This document shows, piece after piece, positions 10,170-20,869 of a stretch of DNA of 64,000 nt. The stretch is from Agapetus fuscipes (Eukaryota > Arthropoda > Insecta > Trichoptera > Glossosomatidae): assembly GCA_951799405.1 (NCBI GenBank), contig OX637353.1, forward strand, positions 6,510,001-6,574,000. Direction: 5' to 3'. The notes beneath the pieces were generated by a model. The model had not been told where the DNA came from and did no database searches. It worked only from the letters and a program-made list of their open reading frames with translations. A program made the translations under genes and the position numbers. The number at the start of each line of letters is the position of its first letter. Position 1 is the first letter of the stretch.

Positions 10170-12285
10170 TAACCAAAAAGTTTGATCACCTTATTTTTTA
10201 ATTCTTATAACTGTAAAATAAAAATAGATACGTTAAAAAATCGTGTGACAAACGCTCCTTTTTTGTTTTCCCTACGGAAAAACAAAACAAGAAGTTGTAT
10301 GCTTAAAGCATGTAGCTTAGTAGGAAAAGTGTCTGTTTTATGAACTGGGATTCTTGGTTTAGACTTGATTTTACGTTTCCATATAAACTTCTAAAACAAG
10401 TTCGTTATCCCGAAAAGAAACAAAACTGTTGTAATGAAAAACAAAAGCATTACACCTAGTATAAAACATCACGTAAATTTAACGATACAAATTAACAAAC
10501 GTAAATAAAATAATGTTATAACTAAATCACTCTCTAGGGGTGGAGTTCTATTTTTTATGCATATTGTTATTTATGAAATGTGTTACACAAGGGGTAAATG
10601 AGCTTCACCACTTTTCAATAACCTTTCGTTAAAACTTAAGGCAAGCCTGCCTACAAAAAAGGATGTTTACCAAGTTAAACATAAATGAATATATTAAAGT
10701 TTTGCTAGCATCTCACTCTGAATAATTGAATATCACAGTGAAGAAAATGTCACAATAATTTAGTTGATGAAAAGAATGCAAGTTAGGGGATTAAAATATA
10801 AATTTTATAGAAATGTTTGCAACGTACCGCTGTGAAACTTAATTACTTACAAGAGAGCGACACAGAGGGAGCTCCTTCTATGAAAGTTACCTTTCTGAAA
10901 GTTTCCTTCTCATTTTTCAACGTTTTATTTTCAGAGAGCAGTAGCGACTTAAGAAAAAAAAGACACGTTACAACGTAAAAATTTAAATTCACCCTAAAGA
11001 AATTTGTTGAGTAATCTTATTGAATTTGGATATAGCGTAGGTTAAACGTTTGTTTTATTATAATACTTCAGTTTTTTCAATAAAAACCACTGGAAAATCA
11101 AACAACTTTACTGTATACGCTAACAAATCCTGATTGTGAAAGTTTGAAATTATCGAATGAATATTGTCTTTTAATAATCTTATCTAAAATGAAAAAGGCA
11201 AAAAAATTATAACTTTGTTAAAAGACAAAACAGGTGTCGTTTTTACAAAATGCGCTCGTGACAGAAAAAAGTGATTTGAAAATTTGTGACATTTGTTTTC
11301 TGGGTTTTATGGACTATACTTTCCAAATCTGTTAACCTTTGTAGATTTTCATCTGTTTTTCTTGTTGCCGTGACTAAATACAGTTTAAGAAGTACCCACA
11401 CCCATACTTCTTTTTCATTCATATCACTTTGACATTATTTTAATTTAATTATCTAGAACTATTTTTTGTACAATCCCAAAGAAATACACCTTTTTTTAAA
11501 TTTTGTTATCCTGGTATTTCAATATCGTTACATTTTCAACATTTTGTGTAGACTATGCGTGGAGTAAACCTAGTACTGTCCAGCAACGGAAAGACTAACT
11601 TTAGGATTAAAAACAAACCCTGAGAATCGTTAACTTTTATTTATGTCATTGAATTAAGTTATTCCTTGGCTCGCGCAGATTTACGCGCCGCGCGGTCTTT
11701 GTTATGCAGATTGTGGTGTTTGGTGGAGTATTTAAATTAACCCGGTAGCGCTGGCAGGAGTGGCCGGGGTAAAAGTTGCATGCCGTTGCGGTTAGCCTTA
11801 AATTTGTCGGGATTTTCAAGTTTACAGCTTATATAAATATCAAAGTTATCGTGAACACTTAACAAGGAATTTTAGTGAGTGTTTGCATTTATCCTTTAAA
11901 TATATTTAAAAAAAATATCGGATTCGAAATTAAAAACCTCTAATTAATCAATTAAAAAGGCGTATTTTAATATGCAAAAAAAGCAAATGAAGAAGAATTA
12001 TAAAATAAAATAAAGTAGTTGCATTTGAAATAAGTAAGGAATTGAAAAAGTACTTATGAAAATGATTTCAGTCCTTTGTTTGACATCAACAATAAAATAA
12101 TCGAAACAAAATGATAATAAGTATTAGATAAACGTGTCAAATTTCCCTGGTCACCTGTAAGGCTGTAATATCTTAAAGTTTTGGGCATTAAAACAATAAA
12201 GGAAATATTTTTTTAAATAATTTGTCAAATACTAAAAGTATTTGTAATTATTCAAATCAGTAATTATGGATTTGTAAGTCACTGT
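10170..12285. other. AT-rich stretch with a GC-rich island near 11.67-11.82 kb
   Basis: No gene is recognised. The island at about 11670-11820 contains CpG-rich sequence and the motif listed separately at 11697. The rest is AT-rich and lacks coding character. Confidence 0.5.
11697..11711 (+). promoter_or_regulatory. SOX-POU composite-like motif
   Basis: CTTTGTTATGCAGAT fits the classic SOX plus POU octamer composite (CWTTGTYATGCAAAT) with one mismatch, G for A in the octamer half. It lies in a small GC-rich island within AT-rich DNA, which makes an enhancer possible. One site alone is weak evidence. Confidence 0.3.
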
Positions 12286-12291
12286 CAACAT

Positions 12292-12690
12292 CATACTTGT
12301 TTTTTTTTTTTTTAATAAAATTATTTTTTCTTTAACGTAGATTAATTTTCACAATAATATTTTATATCTCGAGCACTTTCGACCATCAATATTCAGGTCA
12401 TTATCAAGAGTGATGTATGTAAAATTAAAATTATTAAGAACAAATCATAGATCAAAATTATATAAATTCAAATAAATAGGTAGGTATAGGTACAATAAAG
12501 ATAAACTTAATTTAAATTAAATTTAACAGTCCAAAATTAAAAGAAAAAATGAATATTGATGGTCGAAAGTGCTCGAGATATTAAATATTATTGTGAAAAT
12601 TAAACTAAGTTAAAGAAGAAATAATTTTATTTAAAAAAAAAAAAATGAATTTTCACTGTGTGAATACACAAACCCTACAAAATCTCATAC
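12292..12690 (+). mobile_element. Foldback Penelope-like element, family P copy 3
   Basis: Two inverted arms of ~95 bp (12302-12395 and 12550-12645) share gaatattgatggtcgaaagt and gctcgagatatt, and enclose ~155 bp. After the right arm comes an A run, then tgaattttcactgtgtg, the family end. The left arm extended on the minus strand reads TTGATAA, T, GACC, loop, GGTC, GAAA, which is a decayed hammerhead layout. Arm divergence (several mismatches and indels) shows it is older than the hairpin at 42977. Confidence 0.6.
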
Positions 12691-12749
12691 TTGTATTATT
12701 GATTCCTCAGAAAAGATACCACGTATACTACTAGCATTAAAACAGCTGT

Positions 12750-12965
12750 GAGCTTACGTTTTAAAACTTCAAACGTGGCTATCGCGGCAGATGTTTTAAA
12801 TCATGCTTTGCGAAACTCCTCGACTGTTGCACACTTTCTAGATGGCTGGCTGCCAGCAGGTACTTAGTGCTACGCCAACTCGCCGGGACACGTGCTTTCG
12901 CTCAGCCTCTACGCCAAAGCTCTACGAGCCACTGTGCTACGGAGCTACGACGCTCTGGATCAGTG
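12750..12965. other. GC-rich island, function unknown
   Basis: A ~200-bp island rich in CpG with agctctacgagccactgtgc-type sequence stands out from AT-rich flanks. No frame looks convincingly coding and no splice pair is evident. It could be a regulatory element, an old repeat or a non-coding exon. Confidence 0.3.
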
Positions 12966-13040
12966 ACTATCAAACATTTTTTGTTTTTACTTCACAACAC
13001 ACATGTTGAGTCCTTTATTATACAATAAAATAATATTTTT

Positions 13041-13773
13041 GTACGGTTGTTGATATATATCTACACAAATTTTCAAATCACCATCCCGCCCAAAAACAAG
13101 GTGTTATAAAAACACTTATGGACAGAGCAACCAGAATTTGTCAGCCTACCTCACTAGAAACAGAAATACAACATCTTAAAACAGCCCTAGTGGAAATGGT
13201 TATACAAATAAAGAGATAAACCGTTTTACACGGAGAAGAAATGCCTCTACCAAAACAAGTAAATATGACACTAATGCAACAAAGGTCTTTATCCCATATC
13301 TCAGAGGTATCACTGATCGCATTGGAAAAATACTTCTCAAAAATAATATAAAAACCATATACATTCCGACCATGAAGATACAACACGCCTTACGTTCTGC
13401 AAAAGACAGACTGGATGTCCTGGACTCACCTGGTGTATATCAAATACCGTGTAGCTGCGGTTTATCGTATGCAGGCACCACAAAAAGATTTATAAACACA
13501 CGGGTTAAGGAGCATAAAAGAAACTGCAGACTAGGGCAGACAGAGAAATCTACCGTTGCGGAGCACGCCCTGTTAGACAACCACGATATAAACTTTGATG
13601 ACACCAAAATAATTGCTAAGGCTCGTGGATATTATGCACGGCTGTACAGAGAAGCCATCGAAATTTATAAAAATAAAAATTTTAACAGGAAAGAAGAGTG
13701 TTTGAAACTAAACAAAACATGGTTGAGTACAATTGAAGTTATGAAAGAGGGTAGTTTTATACCTAACAATTAA
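13041..13773 (+). pseudogene. Penelope-like element: RT C-terminus and GIY-YIG endonuclease
   Basis: Penelope-like retroelements encode a reverse transcriptase fused to a GIY-YIG nuclease that nicks target DNA. The reading begins near 13041 with DIYLHKFSNHHPAQKQGV, typical of the RT end, and runs through IKTLMDRATRIC. A 1-base deletion near 13192-13197 shifts the frame; the next frame continues IPYLRGITDRIGKIL and enters the ORF whose first ATG is at 13372. That ORF holds GVYQIPCSCGLSYAG (the GIY and YIG parts), TRVKEHKR, STVAEH and the downstream catalytic-region EAIEIYK, then LNKTWLSTI. It ends with TAA at 13773. The RT catalytic palm is missing, so the copy is 5'-truncated and dead, but the nuclease part is largely intact. 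Family call is secure; subfamily is not determined. Confidence 0.85.
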
Positions 13774-13910
13774 GCCACGCCCCTTTTAGAATCTTCGTAT
13801 AAAAGACATCGCCCATCGTTCAGACCTCAGTAGTGAGCAGAACTCCGAAGAAGTCGCCCACAGAGGAGACGAAACGTAAGCTGAAAGTCTTCAAGAAAGT
13901 CTTCAAGAAA
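13774..13910 (+). ncRNA. Decayed hammerhead-like motif in Penelope 3' UTR
   Basis: Downstream of the endonuclease stop, at about 13843-13885, the sequence reads CCGAAGA, A, GTC ... GAC, GAAA, CGT. This matches the hammerhead layout CUGANGA, stem II, GAAA with one core change (U4 to C) and a weak 3-bp stem II. Penelope-like elements are known to carry hammerhead motifs, so position and motif agree. Activity is doubtful. Confidence 0.4.
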
Positions 13911-15104
13911 GAATAAAAAGAAAAAAGAAGACAAGCAAAAACATGGACCACGGCCAAAACCCGGAACCAGAAAATCAAGCATCTTTAAGTATTTGCAAAA
14001 AATGTTCCCCATATTTTATTTAAAGAAATTAAGATTTACTAAGTAATTCAATCAAAACGCAGTAATATAACATATTATGCTGTAGGTATCATTTTTAACC
14101 GTTCTCTTACTTTTTGATTCCCACACTCAGGGAGTTTTGTGTACTTCTGTGAGAGTGGCGCACTTGAGACACTTTCTGATACACTGTGGTATCGCGGCCC
14201 ACAGTTTTGCAGGCAGCGCTATTGGCATATACGTAGGAGACGTCGCGGCGCCGTGCCCTTGATTTACGAGAGCGCCAGTGAAGGTTTCAACGCTGCCGGA
14301 ATACGGAGGAGGTCTTGGGAAATTTCAAAAAACTTCCGATTGATTTGTATTGAAAAGTCTTTTCATACAAAATCAAAATCCATTTTAATTTCAAGGTAAT
14401 TTAGGGGAAGGTAATTAAATTCTTAAATTAATTTATCAAGTAAGGTGTCACGTTTTTCATTTATTCAAGGAAGATCGGAATTACATGAATATGATTTGGA
14501 AATAAAATTAAATTCAATTTATTTGAGAATTCCAATTAGAGCAAAAATGCAGATTGCAATTAATCGTACAAGTTTGGCGCTCATTTATTTATTTGATCTT
14601 AAATTTGAAAAGGAGTATAAAATATTTTTGATTTAACTGCATTAACTAACAAGAACGACTAGAAGTTTCATTCACTTATAGTTTCGACATTTGCGTTGGT
14701 ATATCGACCCGTTTGATTTTATTACAACCTTCAGACATCAACTCACAAAACCTCATCATTAGGAAAAGTTGTTATTGCAAACAAACAAACAGTTTGACGT
14801 CCTAATGTATTTACAGAATACTTCGGACTCGGTCGGCTGCTTACAAGACAGGAATAATTCACTTTTACGAACACTTTAATCGCGTTACGACTTATTTCTT
14901 GCTCGAACTGAACGTGGGCGCCCTTTTTGACGGGAGTTAAGTTTGACTCAAGTTAAGTCTGAGATTGTAATCGGAATAAAATGTTCATAGCTGACATACC
15001 ATCTGTATACTCGTGTTACATCGCTTTATTGCTTAATGCTTATTTCGTTTTCGTTTTTAACACGTTGTCTTTTTTAATGAAAAATTGCGATATTTAAAGG
15101 CCTG

Positions 15105-15195
15105 TTACACCAACCTCCAATCAATATTTAATTGACACATCAAAATTGATTGCTAAGGACGTCAGTTAAATATTTCTCGAAAGTTGGTAATAATA
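15105..15195. mobile_element. Small MITE-like inverted repeat
   Basis: Left arm accaacctccaatcaatatt plus taattgac (15113-15140) pairs imperfectly with gtcagttaaatatttc...gttggt (15161-15188). The ends lie in ggcctgttac-type sequence. Size and arms suit a tiny MITE. The surrounding 13.9-16.6 kb has no other recognised feature. Confidence 0.4.
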
Positions 15196-16594
15196 TGATG
15201 GAATTTGAACAGGAAAGATGATGTACATCAGCTTATTTACGTATATGTAACCATTTTTTTTTATCTAATTAGAAGAAGCACACTTACCTAATACTGATTT
15301 TTCTCTGATTGGAGTTTGGGCAACAGGGCCTGAGATTTATAACTCCAGCATATTAGAATCAGGAATGTAAGACATTTTTTTCATAATTTTTTTCTTCGTT
15401 TTATTTTTATTCATTAATATAAAAAAAAAACGATTTGATTTTAAACAGTTTATCGTCTTTTTTTGTGAATAGTAAAGTAACAATAAAATTGTTTTTTTTT
15501 TTTTGCGTAGCAACAGTACAAATATTGTTTTATGGCACCCTTCAATATGAATCTGAATAAGTACTTGGAACATTTAAATAAGAACAATGAATTGAATGTA
15601 TGCAAACAATCGAAAACTTCTACACCATCTGAATGTTATTGTATTGATTAGAGTTCAAGGTTTACGAGTATTTTAGGGAGAAACACTTATTATTCCATCG
15701 CTTGAAAATAATCTCTTTAACATATAAATATTTTATGATGTTGGGCTGTCTGGTTTGGTTATAAGGTGTTAGGCATAAGATTTATATGGTTCATATTAAT
15801 TTGACATTAGATTGTGTGCGGCGATCACGCACGCTCCGTAATATTTTTTTCATACAACGTGTCGATAGAATGTGCTTCATTTTATTTTGAAACAATTTAT
15901 GTTCTAGATTATTCCTTAAAAACCTTTGGTGTTTGGTATCTAACTTTTTTTTTCATATTAGAAGGCGCTTACCGTTATTACCATAATAAAACGTTATCTT
16001 CAGGAAGCTTATCAAAATATCACTTCAAGTAAATACCTATATGAAAACTTTACATGAAATCAATTATTTATTCTCTTTTTCTTTCAAAAAGCAGTTTACT
16101 ATGTAAATTCACTACTGAAGCGTACAATTTATAAGTAGATATGCAAAAAAAATAAGATATATCGTCGTTTTTTATGGACATATTTTTTTAAATATCTTTA
16201 GGGTGCTATTTGAGGGGGTGAGCATTTACATTTCAGGAAAAAAATATAGTATTACTGAAAATAACAAATGTAACCAGATACTCCTGTTATGTAGCGGGAA
16301 TAAGTGTTATATTGATATTCAAGAAATGTTTGTCGTCGAGAAGAAAGCTTTCCTTCATGACTAGAGCTGAGTGAACCTTTCATAAGATCGTCTATGTGAA
16401 TGGCTTGTTTTTTTATACGACAGTAAAATCGAATGTTTAGAAATTTTTAGTTCTAAAAAAATAGTAATTACTTTATACACTTCAAAAAGAAATGAACTTC
16501 TTTTATCAGAATGCATCAGTATCTAACATAACAACTTCACATTCAGTTATCAACAAAATTTTGCTATAAAATAAGATTGGATTCACATGACTTC

Positions 16595-16898
16595 ATCTAA
16601 GACAGAGGTTCCCAAAGTGGGTGCCGCGGAGAGAGATCAGGGGTGCCGCGAGGCGCCCCTGAAGTCTACTAAAAATCAAAATTTTACATTTTTTTTTTTT
16701 TTTTTTTTAAATTGTGAAGAGGATTGCAATTCACCAACCTATTTTGCCTGGCCAGATGTCTTCATGCGAAAGCAGAAGCTTGTGTGCATACATGAATACA
16801 AACATCGATCGATATTATATGACTAGGGTGCCGTGAGAAAACTCAAAATTTCAAAGGGTGCCGTGACTTGAAAAAGTTTGGGAACCTCTGATCTAAGA
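16595..16898. mobile_element. hAT-type MITE with 8-bp target duplication
   Basis: The element (16603-16890) has terminal inverted repeats CAGAGGTTCCCAAA at the left and TTTGGGAACCTCTG at the right, the standard hAT consensus. An exact 8-bp target duplication, ATCTAAGA, lies at 16595-16602 and 16891-16898. Subterminal gggtgccg repeats occur on both sides. No transposase is present. The centre is occupied by a SINE-C fragment, so the MITE was itself a target. Confidence 0.85.
16687..16825 (-). mobile_element. SINE family C fragment nested in the hAT MITE
   Basis: A T run (16689-16708) corresponds to the poly(A) of a minus-strand insert. The sequence attgtgaagaggattgcaat, caccaacctattttgcctgg and cagatgtcttcatgcgaaag, then cagaagcttgtgtgcat, matches 54380-54475. 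The tRNA-like 5' part is lacking, so it is 5'-truncated. Confidence 0.65.
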
Positions 16899-16899
16899 C

Positions 16900-19800
16900 A
16901 TCTTTTATTCTCCATTAATTCTTATTATAAATTTATACTCTTTGAACGAATATTTAAAATAAATCTAGGTAATTCTAGCCTTCAAAAACCTAGTTGTTTG
17001 AGTTAAACAATATACCTAAGTCTGAATGAAAGTAAAGATTTTATGCCAGGATAAAAAAAGATACTTAAAAGAAATAGTGTACCTAAGTTTTAATAAAAAA
17101 TATTTAATCCAAAAATAAGCCACAGAATATTTTTTATTTTGTACAAATAATTAATTTTGATGAATCATAAATTAACAGTCTGTGTACATTACCGATGTTT
17201 TATTAAAGTTACGAACAGTTTACAGTTAGCCCTAAAAATCGTAATAAGAATGAAACGAATTGGTTTCACGTTTTTTATATTACCTAGTTGGGTTTATGAA
17301 ATCGTTAATTTTATCTGCTCCAGTTAAAAAATTGTTAAAAGCTAAATTAATTTGTGATACAAAAAATTAACTATTTGGTTTCCATTTCAGCTAAAAGTAT
17401 TTCCTCATTCCCCATCCCTAAGTCCTCGACAGATGTAGAAAGAGAGCAAGTGAAAGATTGGCAAGACAGAAAGAAACTCTGCGAGATAATTTGTTCGTAA
17501 TACAATTTAAGGCCTGCAAACGTGTCCCGGCATCGAGTACGGAGATAAAACTCCACGGAGGGTGCTCAGCCTCATACTGTCTGAGTACACAGAGGGTCTC
17601 ACGACAAAGCCCCTTACTGGAGGGAAACAGAACTAACTGGGAATATAAAAAAAGGTTTATATGATTGGTCTTAGTGTATTGGTTACCACTTTGATCTTGT
17701 ATTTGAAGGTACACGATCTTTAAAAAATGTTTTATTGTTTAAATGATTTGGTGTTATGGGAGTTGAAACTCATGTGCCTGTATCAAGCGTAGTTAAAAAA
17801 TATCTTAACTTTAGTTTGTAAAAATCATGAAGAGGAATACAATTCTGGCCATAACAGGTAAGTGTTAATATTATGAATAAATAATTCATATATTGGTTTT
17901 ACCACTTCGAGGACCAGGCGGTAAAAAGTAGCAGTATACGTGCAAATTTGTTCGTTGCATTTTTATTAAACAATAATCATAACATGAAATTTTTTACACA
18001 ATGCTCAAACCATCCTCAAGCCCGTCCTGTATGTATGTGTCAAAAGGGCCCATAGCATATGGACGCTCATTCAAATCTTTATCATTTATCAAGTGACGGA
18101 AGGCCTTCCCGTGAATTAAAAGCAACGGCACGACAAAACAATAACTTTTATGTCAGAGGCGTGCCCATGACTCAATAATAAAAGACTTAAATAATCGTCA
18201 AACCGCCGCTGATTCGATTGTCACCGCTTTGCCCACTCGACCATAGCGTTGACAATTTATTATCATCTAGCATTCCAACAAGAGGGTCTTGCTTGGGTAG
18301 ACGTTTTTTTAAAGTACGCACACATTTACCTTAAACAAAAAACATGAATGAGATAGGCTGCTAACAAATTATTCAAAATCATATATTATCATTGTAATTC
18401 AGAGTCAGTCGTAGATGTAGTGACATGACTAGCAGCTTTGATAAATTTTTCTGTAATTAAATTTATACCAGTATACGAGTGCGTCAAGGTGAAGTTTGCG
18501 CCCGACTCTGAATAACACTTTTCGTGATGAAAACAAACCCACTTAAATAAATAATGTCACCCGTTTTTGGACCAGCCCGAAATCCCCACGGACGGCTAAT
18601 TCACAAAAAGGAAAAGAACTAAAAAGTATCGGCAGCTCTAACTGAGTTTCGGCACGCAACCCAATGTCGTCACATTCCTCCTCCTTCCTGCAAGTTACGC
18701 CTCTGGAATCAATGTGTAGTCAATTCCGATCTCGGGACGGGTTCCACTGTTTTTTCGTGTTTCCGCTTGCCGTTTCCTGCCCTATCTTTCTCCCTTTGTT
18801 TCTTGCTAACCATTTTAAGTCGCTTCATCTTACCTCCAATTGAACAGAGTGGAATTGAGCATTATTCAGTTGATAAGTTAAAATAAAAGCTTTGCTTTCT
18901 AAAAGAGAAAAACTTTGTTCTGAATGAGACGCTAGTATCCAATTGTAACAACTAGCTCATTGCGAAATCAGAAAAAAAAAATAATCAAGATGCCACATTC
19001 TGGAAGAGGCAAAACATTTTCATATCGCAGATACCGAAAAGAATTTTGTAGGCTTAGATAAACTTAGGGTTAAAGAAATTTAAGGAACAGATTCCGGTAC
19101 CGGGATGTCATAAATAATAAAACATATACAGCTATTCGTAATTTCCTAATTGTCATCGTAAATTTTTAGTGATATGATTGTATTGTTGAGCATTGTATGG
19201 GTATCATGAAATAAATAAAAAAGAAAAGGAAATATTTTCATGACTTACTTACTATTCCAAAATATGTTCCATATTAAATACAACATCTGCCATGCAACTT
19301 CATATTTATCATGCAATTATATGAGCAGATACCATAACTCCATACTACACAAGGTTGGACAAAGAAATGGATAGTGGAGGAACTGTTTAGAGCCACGGAG
19401 GTTATGTTTATTATTATGTTTCAAATTTGAACTACTTAAAACGTAATTTTATTTCTGGACTAATTTTCAACAAACCATGCAATTTGTCAACCCATTCTTT
19501 GCCCGGTGAACTGCACACAAACAATTCTAATAAAAATAACCACCGTAGCTGTATTTCGTCCCTCCCCTGCCGAGTCTGTAGCTGTTTTCGCAATTTGTTC
19601 TCTGGTCACGGCTCGGCTTAGGGTAGAGTACGATCTACCCACAGGTGGGGGCGCCATCAACCCTTATATGTTATCTTCTTTATACATCATTTTACTCGAT
19701 TGTCGATGCCGTGAAAATTTGTGTCAATAAAAATGCTTTGTTAAGTGTTTTGTTGCGACATCGAAAAAAAAATATTTATGTCTATTTTACTACTAACATC

Positions 19801-20400
19801 TGAATTTTATATTTATTTTTAATATTTTCAAGCAAATATGTGAAAATAAGTGGAACTGCTCGTATCTTAAATTAAATTTGGAATTCTAATCGCAACCATA
19901 CATTTAAGATAGGTTTTTAACGCACACCCACAAACAGAGGCGTGTAAATTCGGGTTTAAATGGGTTGTACTTGCATCACAAAGTAAAACGTAAGCTTAAA
20001 ATTAAAATAAACTATGCAACTCTTACCACTTTACACTGGTTTAAGAATGGCATAATTCTTACTATAGTTATTTGTACAAGTGTATCTATACAAATTTTGC
20101 ACTTTTCTTACTCTGAGACAAACAAAATCAAAATCGACAATCGACAATCAAAAGTGTTTGATGAGTTTTCTATAACAGGAGTTGTAAATTGCTTGCTTAA
20201 CATCAATCTGTTTTAAATAATGCTTTTAAAAAATATGAATCATTGGTATCAGGTAAAAGTAAAAAGCATTTTCAACACATGATACCCTTGTCAATGAGTG
20301 ATGTGAGAAAGAATAAAAATTTGAGGGCTTCTAGCGTTATAATAGGCAAATGATTTCAAATATGGGTACCCAATATGTCCGTAAAAAAGACAATACAATG
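16900..20400. other. AT-rich stretch with moderate-GC patches, no gene
   Basis: Patches at about 17380-17640, 18000-18280 and 18560-18800 have higher GC and more varied sequence than the surroundings. They lack a convincing frame. They could be conserved non-coding elements, but nothing in a single sequence proves it. Confidence 0.35.
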
Positions 20401-20405
20401 AAAGC

Positions 20406-20862
20406 ATGATTTCTGGTCAGTCGAAATTTACACACATTACTCATCTTCTCCAGAAGCTTCACTGGCTCCGTATACCGGAGCGCATCGAGTTCAAAGTGTG
20501 CACGATGGTCCACAAAGCTTTATTTGGAAAAACACCAAAATATCTCGCTGATTTACACAAACCAGTCACCCTCGGCAAAAAAAGCCTTACACTGCGCTCA
20601 GCTGAGACTGGAGCCAAATCAAGGATTGAAGAACCTATAAGGAGAGTTAACACAATATTTGGAGAGCGTGCATTTGCAGTTGCTGGCCCTCTGGCCTGGA
20701 ACCACCTGCCACATCATGTGAGAGAGCTAGAGGACCATGGAAAGTTCCGGAATGCACTGAAGACAAGAAAATTTCTGGCACCGTTTGCACCAGCGCCCTT
20801 GGAGTGACTACATCACGAAACGGCGCTATAAAGAAATCATCAACTCATCATCATCAAAGCAT
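20406..20862 (+). mobile_element. 5'-truncated LINE: RT C-terminal domain, 3' UTR and (ATC)n tail
   Basis: The open frame to the TGA ending at 20807 reads THLLQKLHWLRIPERIEFKV, then TMVHKALFGKTPKYL, then FGERAFAVAGPLAWNHLP. This is the conserved C-terminal region following the reverse transcriptase core in CR1/L2-type LINEs (LHWLPxxxRIxFKI...YKAL...P.YL; R.F...A...WN.LP). It is open over 133 codons with no damage. The start codon is within the ORF body, since the copy is truncated. A short 3' UTR and a tcatcatcatc tail follow. The second copy at 9983 is nearly identical. Confidence 0.85.
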
Positions 20863-20869
20863 TGTAAGG

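Noticed and set aside
12302..12645. Inverted repeat as a hAT or Tc1 MITE
   Set aside because: Arms do not reach the element end; a conserved single-sided end and hammerhead-like core fit a Penelope-like retroelement better.
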